The position numbers were made by a program, and so were the translations under genes. This document shows positions 58,948 through 64,000 of a stretch of DNA of 64,000 nt, piece by piece; the stretch's first letter is position 1, and the number at the start of each line of letters is the position of its first letter. Origin of the DNA: Mesorhizobium sp. M8A.F.Ca.ET.218.01.1.1 (GTDB taxonomy: Bacteria; Pseudomonadota; Alphaproteobacteria; Rhizobiales; Rhizobiaceae); assembly GCF_004791165.1 (NCBI RefSeq), contig NZ_SRUZ01000001.1:44382-108381 (forward strand). Direction: 5' to 3'. The notes under the pieces are model-generated. The model searched no databases and was not told the DNA's origin. It saw only the letters and a program-made list of their open reading frames with translations.

Positions 58948-59751
58948 TTGAGCGACATTTTCTCCAGGATCGAGCATTCGCGCACCGCCGACGAGGTGGT
59001 GCAGCAGATCGAAAGCCTCATCCTCGAAGGCGTGCTGCGCACCGGCGACCGGCTGCCGGGCGAGCGCGAACTGGCACGCCAGTTCGATGTGTCGCGGCCC
59101 ATCCTGCGCGACGCGCTGAAGGCGCTCGAAGCGCGCGGCCTGCTGTCGACCCGTCCGGGCGGCGGCACGCACGTCGCCGACATTATCGGCCAGTTGTTCA
59201 CCAAGCCGGTGGCGGACCTGATCTCGACGCATCGCAAGGCGGTGACCGACTATCTGGAATACCGCCGCGAGATCGAAGGCATAGCCGCCGAATACGCGGC
59301 GCGGCGCGCCACACCGGAGGACCTTGCCTTGCTCGATCGCATCATGGCGCGCATGGACGAGGCGCATCGTACCGGCGATTTCGACGACGAGGCCGAGATC
59401 GACGTCGAATTCCATCATGCGATCTGCGAATGCGCGCACAACATCCTGCTTCTGCACACACTGCGCTCCTGCTACCGGCTGCTGTCGGAAGGCGTGTTCC
59501 AGAACCGGCTCCTGGTGTTCACCGTGCCCGGCGCGCGCGAGGCGCTGCTGGCGCAGCACCGGGCGATCCACACCGCGGTCAAGGCCGGCGATCCGGCCGG
59601 CGCCCGCCAGGCGGCGATGGACCACATGACCTATGTCGAGCGTTCGATGGCGGAAGCCGAACGCAGCGGCGACTGGCAACGCGTGTCGCGGCTGAGGCTG
59701 AGGCAGCGTTCGGAAGCCGGCGACGGCGAACCAGCGCGCAGACGCTCCTAA
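58948..59751 (+). CDS. FadR/GntR-family regulator with FCD domain
   Basis: 267 residues, starting at a TTG. The winged HTH is GDRLPGERELARQFDVSRPI plus LRDALKALEARGL. The all-helical FCD domain carries metal-binding His residues in DVEFHHAICECAHN. It stands 25 bp before lldD and reads with it, as LldR/LutR regulators do. Control of lldD, and perhaps of glcD through the 57281 site, is inference. Confidence 0.87.
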   Translation: MSDIFSRIEHSRTADEVVQQIESLILEGVLRTGDRLPGERELARQFDVSRPILRDALKALEARGLLSTRPGGGTHVADIIGQLFTKPVADLISTHRKAVTDYLEYRREIEGIAAEYAARRATPEDLALLDRIMARMDEAHRTGDFDDEAEIDVEFHHAICECAHNILLLHTLRSCYRLLSEGVFQNRLLVFTVPGAREALLAQHRAIHTAVKAGDPAGARQAAMDHMTYVERSMAEAERSGDWQRVSRLRLRQRSEAGDGEPARRRS

Positions 59752-59776
59752 TCAATTCGATCAAGCGGGGACCACC

Positions 59777-60913
59777 ATGAGCGACATTCTGACCATCGCA
59801 GACCTCAAGGATCTCGCGCGCCGGCGCGTGCCCAAGATGTTCTTCGACTATGCCGACTCGGGCGCCTGGACCGAGAGCACCTACCGGGCGAACGAGGAAG
59901 ACTTTCAGAAGATCAAGTTCCGCCAGCGCGTGCTGGTCGACATGAGCAACCGCTCGCTGGAATCGACCATGATCGGCCAGAAAGTGTCGATGCCGGTGGC
60001 GCTGGCGCCGACCGGCATGACCGGCATGCAGCATGCCGACGGCGAGATGCTGGCAGCGCAGGCGGCAGAGGAATTCGGCGTGCCGTTCACGCTCTCGACG
60101 ATGAGCATCTGTTCGATCGAGGATGTCGCCTCGGTGACGAAGAAACCGTTCTGGTTCCAGCTCTATGTGCTGCGCGACAAGGATTTCGTGCTCGATTTGA
60201 TCGACCGGGCGAAGGCGGCGAAGTGCTCGGCGCTGGTGCTGACGCTCGACCTGCAGGTCCTCGGCCAGCGCCACAAGGATGTCCGCAACGGGCTTTCGGC
60301 GCCGCCCAAGATGACGTTGGCCAACATCATCGACCTGGCCTCAAAGCCGCGCTGGTGCCTGGGCATAGCCGGCACCAAGCGCCGCACCTTCCGCAACATC
60401 GTCGGCCACGCCAAGGGCGTCGGCGACGTCTCTTCGCTGTCGTCCTGGACGACGGAGCAGTTCGATCCGCAGCTGTCGTGGAAGGACGTCGCCTGGATCA
60501 AGGAGCGCTGGGGCGGCAAGCTGATCCTCAAGGGCATCCTCGACAAGGAAGATGCGCTGATGGCGGCCAAGACCGGCGCCGATGCCATCATCGTTTCCAA
60601 CCATGGCGGGCGCCAGCTCGATGGCGCGTCGTCGTCGATCATGGTTCTGGAAGAAATCGCCGATGCGGTCGGCGACAGAATAGAAGTGCATATGGACGGC
60701 GGCATCCGCTCCGGCCAGGACGTGTTGAAAGCGCTCTGCCTGGGCGCCAAGGGCACCTATATCGGCCGGCCATTTCTTTACGGCCTGGGCGCGCTCGGCA
60801 AGGAAGGGGTTACCAAAGCGTTGGAAATCATCCGCAAGGAGATGGACATCACGCTGGCGCTGTGCGGAAAGCGTCTGGTCACCGACATGGGCAAGGAGCA
60901 GCTCCGACGCTAA
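59777..60913 (+). CDS. lldD: FMN-dependent alpha-hydroxy acid oxidase, L-lactate dehydrogenase type
   Basis: 378 residues. It oxidises L-lactate or a similar 2-hydroxyacid to pyruvate, passing electrons to the quinone pool. The catalytic His and FMN contacts are in SNHGGRQLDGASSS, the Arg/Asp phosphate site is DGGIRSGQD, and the N-terminal FFDYADSGAWTEST is typical. The Tyr and Lys sites (PFWFQLYVLRD; KLILKGI) are present. It follows the FadR-type gene. Confidence 0.93.
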   Translation: MSDILTIADLKDLARRRVPKMFFDYADSGAWTESTYRANEEDFQKIKFRQRVLVDMSNRSLESTMIGQKVSMPVALAPTGMTGMQHADGEMLAAQAAEEFGVPFTLSTMSICSIEDVASVTKKPFWFQLYVLRDKDFVLDLIDRAKAAKCSALVLTLDLQVLGQRHKDVRNGLSAPPKMTLANIIDLASKPRWCLGIAGTKRRTFRNIVGHAKGVGDVSSLSSWTTEQFDPQLSWKDVAWIKERWGGKLILKGILDKEDALMAAKTGADAIIVSNHGGRQLDGASSSIMVLEEIADAVGDRIEVHMDGGIRSGQDVLKALCLGAKGTYIGRPFLYGLGALGKEGVTKALEIIRKEMDITLALCGKRLVTDMGKEQLRR

Positions 60914-60917
60914 GTCA

Positions 60918-61721
60918 GTGACATCTGACCACGGAGATACCCAGACCTTGGCGGAACCCGGCATCCATTTCCTCGACGCACACGGGCCGGACGGCGTGCG
61001 TCTGTACGCGATCGGCGACGTGCATGGCCGGGTCGACCTGCTGGCCGCCATGCATGGCCAGATCGAGGCCGAGATTGCGAGGGACAGGGTCGCCGACTGG
61101 CGCATCATCCATCTTGGCGACTATGTCGATCGCGGACCGGACTCCAAGGGCGTCGTCGACTTCCTGATCGAGGCACGCGAACGCGATCCGCGAAACCTGA
61201 TGCTGGCCGGCAATCACGACATCGGCTTTCTCGACTTTCTCAAGACACCCGACCCGGAAGGGCTCTTCATCCGTTTTGGCGGCATCCAGACCGCGCAATC
61301 CTACGGAGTGACGATCAACAGCGGCAACGGCGCCTGGTTCGGCAAGGCGGAATCAGCCATGCGCAAGGGTCATCAAGCCCTGCTCGAAGCGGTGCCGCAA
61401 AGCCATGTCGACTTCCTGCGGTCGCTGCCACTCTCGGTGACATCAGGCGACTTCTTCTTCTGCCATGCCGGCATCAGGCCGGGTATTCCCCTGGAAAAGC
61501 AAAGCCCGCAGGACCTGATCTGGATCCGTGACGTTTTCCACGATCACACCGGCCTCTTCCCGAAGATCGTGGTGCACGGCCACACACCGGTCCCCGAGGC
61601 GGAAGTGATGGCCAACCGCGTCAATGTCGACACGCTTGCCTGGCAGTCAGGCATGCTTACCGCGCTCGTCGTTGACGGCGCGGACAAACGCATCCTGGAA
61701 ATATCGATAAGGGAGCCTTAA
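60918..61721 (+). CDS. Metallophosphoesterase (Ser/Thr phosphatase-like)
   Basis: 267 residues from a GTG at 60918, 4 bp after lldD; a TTG at 60948 is an alternative. Metal-binding motifs are complete: GDVHGRVDLL, GDYVDRGPDSKG, GNHDIGF and the later CHAGIRPG and VVHGHTPVPE. It matches bacterial PPP-type phosphatases such as PrpA/B. The substrate may be a phosphoprotein or diadenosine polyphosphate. Confidence 0.87.
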   Translation: MTSDHGDTQTLAEPGIHFLDAHGPDGVRLYAIGDVHGRVDLLAAMHGQIEAEIARDRVADWRIIHLGDYVDRGPDSKGVVDFLIEARERDPRNLMLAGNHDIGFLDFLKTPDPEGLFIRFGGIQTAQSYGVTINSGNGAWFGKAESAMRKGHQALLEAVPQSHVDFLRSLPLSVTSGDFFFCHAGIRPGIPLEKQSPQDLIWIRDVFHDHTGLFPKIVVHGHTPVPEAEVMANRVNVDTLAWQSGMLTALVVDGADKRILEISIREP

Positions 61722-61773
61722 CGGCCCCGGTGCCCAAGGGCGCGAGGGATCCGGGCGCGAGGGATGCCCTGGC

Positions 61774-61914
61774 TTAGCGCAGGGAGGCGGTGACGCCGTA
61801 GCCGTCAACCGCATTGTGGTTGTTGGCGGCATCGGCGGCATAAATACCAAGACCGCAAAGTACGATGGCGGACAGCATGGCAAAGGACAGAAGCGCTGCT
61901 TTCACGGAGGTCAT
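61774..61914 (-). CDS. Small secreted or membrane peptide, 46 aa
   Basis: A short frame with GGAAG about 9-10 bp before its ATG. It starts MTSVKAALLSFAML, then a hydrophobic run SAIVLCGLGIYAADA with a signal-peptidase-like site, and ends in a polar tail (NNHNAVDGYGVTASLR). It converges with the metallophosphoesterase gene. Function is unknown; I report it because its codon use and signals look genuine. Confidence 0.5.
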   Translation of the reverse strand: MTSVKAALLSFAMLSAIVLCGLGIYAADAANNHNAVDGYGVTASLR

Positions 61915-62193
61915 CTCTTGTTGAGCTTCCTGCATCTGTGCACGAGGCGGTTACCAATGCGTTGAAACGGAAAATACGTGTCAAAGTTTCGACGATTTCG
62001 CGCTTCTAGGTGTGTTCTGTATCGATGGTGTGTCGCACGGGTCACACAAAAGGTTCATCCCGGTTGCACAGCCGACATAGGGCGCGCGCCTTCTAGGATG
62101 GCGGGCGGACACAAGCCAAGGATGAAAGGGGTTTTCCCCAAACGGTTTCACGGCCGCGTGCCAATTATGTCACGCGGAGCATGAACGGACGTT

Positions 62194-62323
62194 TAGAGCG
62201 GATCAGAGTTTGATAGAATCTCTGACCCGCTCTAACTTCTTGTTTTTACGCAATTCCCAAGGGGAAGCGCTGCGCGCTTCTCCCGGGAAAACCGCTACAC
62301 ACTTTTCCTGGAATTGCTCTAGA
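62194..62323. repeat. Mesorhizobium-type palindromic intergenic repeat
   Basis: A hairpin with arms TAGAGCGGATCAGAG (62194-62208) and CTCTGACCCGCTCTA (62220-62234), with one mismatch region, is followed by a second palindrome whose ends are GCAATTCC and GGAATTGC. The whole block reaches the stop codon of the glutamine amidotransferase gene. It could end transcription of that gene. Confidence 0.75.
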
Positions 62324-63017
62324 TCGTCGCCACCCAGGCACGGGCGATGGCCAGACCAGCGGCATCGGCGTCAGGGCCGTTGCTGGCCATTTCACCGTCG
62401 AGCTTGCCGGCCCAGTCGGGATGGCGCGCGGCGATGGTCGGCGCGAAGGAGGAGCTCCAGTCCTTCACCATCGGCCGGTCGGCCTCGAAATGGAACTGGA
62501 AGCCGTAGACGGCGCGGCCGACGCGAAACGCCTGGTTTTCGGCGACATCGTTGCCGGCGAGCCGCACGGCGTCCTCCGGCAGCTCGAACGTGTCGTCGTG
62601 CCACTGGAAGATCGGGAACTTTTCCGGCAGCTCAGCCAACACCGGATCGGCCTTGGCATCGGCCGTCAGCGACACGCCGCGCCAGCCGAATTCGTTGGCC
62701 CCGCCGATGCGGTTCGCGCCGCCAAAGGCGCGAGCGACGAGTTGACTGCCGAGACAGATACCGAGCACGGCGCGGTCCTTGCCAGCGAAATCGCGGGTCA
62801 GTTCGAGCAGCGCCGGGAAATAGGGATATTCTTCGTCGGCCAGCGCGTTCTGGCCGCCGCCGAGCACCACCATGGCATCGTGGCCGGTTGCGTCCCGTGG
62901 CAGCGCATCACCCTTATAGGGAAGCCGCACATCAAGATCGGCACCCGCTTCGGCCAGTGCCGCACCGACTTGGCCGAGCCCGGTATTGTCGTAGTTCTGG
63001 ACTACCAGCACCCGCAT
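62319..63017 (-). CDS. Class I glutamine amidotransferase-like protein
   Basis: 232 residues from the ATG at 63017, preceded by CAGGG. The catalytic triad is visible: Cys in GICLGSQLVARAFGG, His in YGFQFHFEAD and the nearby acidic residue. It resembles the stand-alone GMP-synthase-like glutaminases (YebR/GuaA glutaminase-domain proteins), which may act on gamma-glutamyl compounds. The physiological substrate is not known. Confidence 0.87.
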   Translation of the reverse strand: MRVLVVQNYDNTGLGQVGAALAEAGADLDVRLPYKGDALPRDATGHDAMVVLGGGQNALADEEYPYFPALLELTRDFAGKDRAVLGICLGSQLVARAFGGANRIGGANEFGWRGVSLTADAKADPVLAELPEKFPIFQWHDDTFELPEDAVRLAGNDVAENQAFRVGRAVYGFQFHFEADRPMVKDWSSSFAPTIAARHPDWAGKLDGEMASNGPDADAAGLAIARAWVATI

Positions 63018-63105
63018 CGAAAAACCCTGCTGACATGAAAATGCTGTCGCGAGCGATATCATGGCGCCGGCGTTTCAGCCAAGATGCGTATCCCAGGAGA
63101 AAACT

Positions 63106-63753
63106 ATGCCACTGCAGAACCGGGTCGATCCGTTCGGCGCCATTCACGCCGTGCCGGAGCGCGGCCTGTTCACCGGCAATCGCGGCATCATCCACGCCCC
63201 CGCGACAAAGACGCTCCTGAAAAAGCGCTGGGCGCTTCCGGCCTGGATCATCTGCGTGTGCCAATTCCGCAATGTGCAGCGCGAGCCGATGGGCCGCAAC
63301 CGGCCCGGTGGCAAGGCCGGCTGGACCGAATTGTTCTTCCTCGACGAGGTGACGGCGCTCGCCGCCGGACATCGCCCCTGTTTCTTTTGCCAACGTGAAC
63401 GGGCCAAGGATTTTGTCCATCGCTTCGGCCAAGCCTTCGGTATTGCCGAGCCGCGCGCGCCACAGGTCGACAAGCGGCTGCATAAGGAGCGGCTGGCGTC
63501 GGGCGGCAAGCGGTCTGCGGTCGCGATGGATGCGCTTGCCGGCCTGCCCGACGGCGCGATGATCGCAGCTGGCGGCAGCGCCTGTGCCTTGCGCCACGGC
63601 AAGATATTGCCATGGACTTTTGCCGGATACGGCCCGCCAACCAGCCCTGATCATTTCGGGGACGAGACGCTTGTGCTGCTGACCCCGGAAACGACGCTTG
63701 CCGTGCTGCGCCATGGCTTTCAACCCGTGTGGCATCCTTCCGCCAAGGCTTGA
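63106..63753 (+). CDS. Unknown conserved-looking protein with a CxxC motif
   Basis: 215 residues from the ATG at 63106, with GGAG 8 bp upstream. The middle has HRPCFFCQRERAKDFVHRF, where the Cys pair and His residues could bind a metal, and a Trp/Arg-rich region lies before it (WIICVCQFRNVQREPM). No signal peptide or membrane helix. I do not recognise the family. It lies 32 bp before rsmE, in the same direction. Confidence 0.7.
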   Translation: MPLQNRVDPFGAIHAVPERGLFTGNRGIIHAPATKTLLKKRWALPAWIICVCQFRNVQREPMGRNRPGGKAGWTELFFLDEVTALAAGHRPCFFCQRERAKDFVHRFGQAFGIAEPRAPQVDKRLHKERLASGGKRSAVAMDALAGLPDGAMIAAGGSACALRHGKILPWTFAGYGPPTSPDHFGDETLVLLTPETTLAVLRHGFQPVWHPSAKA

Positions 63754-63784
63754 CGCAGGCGGCCGTCTCGCTCATTCCTCGGCC

Positions 63785-64000
63785 ATGCGCGCCAACTACA
63801 AGATGCAACGTCTGTTCGTGCCCGACGACCTCGGACCAGACATCGAGTTCGAACCCGGCCAGCAGCAGAGCCATTATCTCCTGCATGTGCTGCGGCTCGC
63901 CGAAGGCGCCGAGATCCTTGTCTTCAATGGCCGCGACGGCGAGTGGTCGGCGGCGATATCAGCGAAATCCAAGCGGTCGGTGCGGCTGAAAGTACTGGCG
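63785..64000 (+). CDS. rsmE: 16S rRNA (uracil1498-N3)-methyltransferase, 3' end beyond the window
   Basis: 72 codons of the N-terminal PUA-like domain are present and open to the window edge. The segments MQRLFVPDDL, SHYLLHVLRLAEGAEI and VFNGRDGEWSA match RsmE. The SPOUT methyltransferase domain lies outside. The start may be the ATG at 63785 or the later one at 63803. It follows the unknown CxxC gene by 31 bp. Confidence 0.85.
   Translation, partial: MRANYKMQRLFVPDDLGPDIEFEPGQQQSHYLLHVLRLAEGAEILVFNGRDGEWSAAISAKSKRSVRLKVLA

Overview
The window looks like chromosomal DNA of a Mesorhizobium-like alphaproteobacterium (order Hyphomicrobiales). The evidence is the high-GC coding style, the short hisG with hisZ and hisS, glcDEF, FixK-type boxes (TTGA/C-N6-TCAA), and palindromic intergenic elements of the RIME type. 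I have no database search, so the genus is an inference. No tRNA, rRNA, CRISPR array, prophage or intact transposon was seen.

Region 1 (about 1-22.3 kb) is a compact low-oxygen/stress island. It opens with the end of hemA and contains a DUF2267 protein, a phosphoribosyltransferase and an FMN-binding protein. Next come a tandem universal stress protein, a cytochrome c followed by a fused kinase, and an ADP-forming acyl-CoA synthetase fused to a GNAT domain. A P1B-type ATPase with thioredoxin and a frameshifted MgtC/DUF4010 membrane protein follow. The island continues with an NQO1-like oxidoreductase, a zinc alcohol dehydrogenase, two cupredoxins flanking a PepSY/cytochrome b561 pair, a cysteine-free Crp/Fnr regulator and a stand-alone GNAT, and ends with acetate kinase and phosphoketolase. 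Seven FixK/FNR-like boxes lie before these units, so they probably form one regulon, perhaps run by the regulator at 17143. Phosphoketolase plus acetate kinase give ATP through acetyl phosphate, and the acyl-CoA synthetase and GNATs connect the same acetyl pool to protein acetylation.

Region 2 (about 22.3-26.3 kb) is decayed. A broken AGE-family epimerase gene is joined to the 3' half of a dppD-like ABC ATPase gene, followed by intact dppF, an Asp/Glu/hydantoin racemase and about 1.2 kb without a convincing gene, up to the 3' end of guaA.

Region 3 (26.3-49 kb) is mostly housekeeping and transport: guaA, an MTA/SAH nucleosidase, a thioesterase, a GFA protein, an RsmB-type methyltransferase, aquaporin, katG with a divergent LysR regulator, a polar amino acid ABC transporter, a 2OG-Fe(II) oxygenase divergent from a nucleoside hydrolase with a TetR regulator, and an acyl-CoA ligase followed by hisG-hisZ-hisS. 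At 41.2-43.6 kb a BTAD regulator fused to an alpha/beta hydrolase diverges from a 32-residue glycine-rich mini-ORF coupled to a methyltransferase.

Region 4 (49-64 kb) holds a DNA glycosylase, an L,D-transpeptidase, a structured RNA candidate, folD, and a 2-hydroxyacid catabolism block (glcD-glcE-glcF, DUF3422, FadR-type regulator, lldD). It ends with a metallophosphoesterase, a small secreted peptide, a glutamine amidotransferase, an unknown CxxC protein and the start of rsmE.
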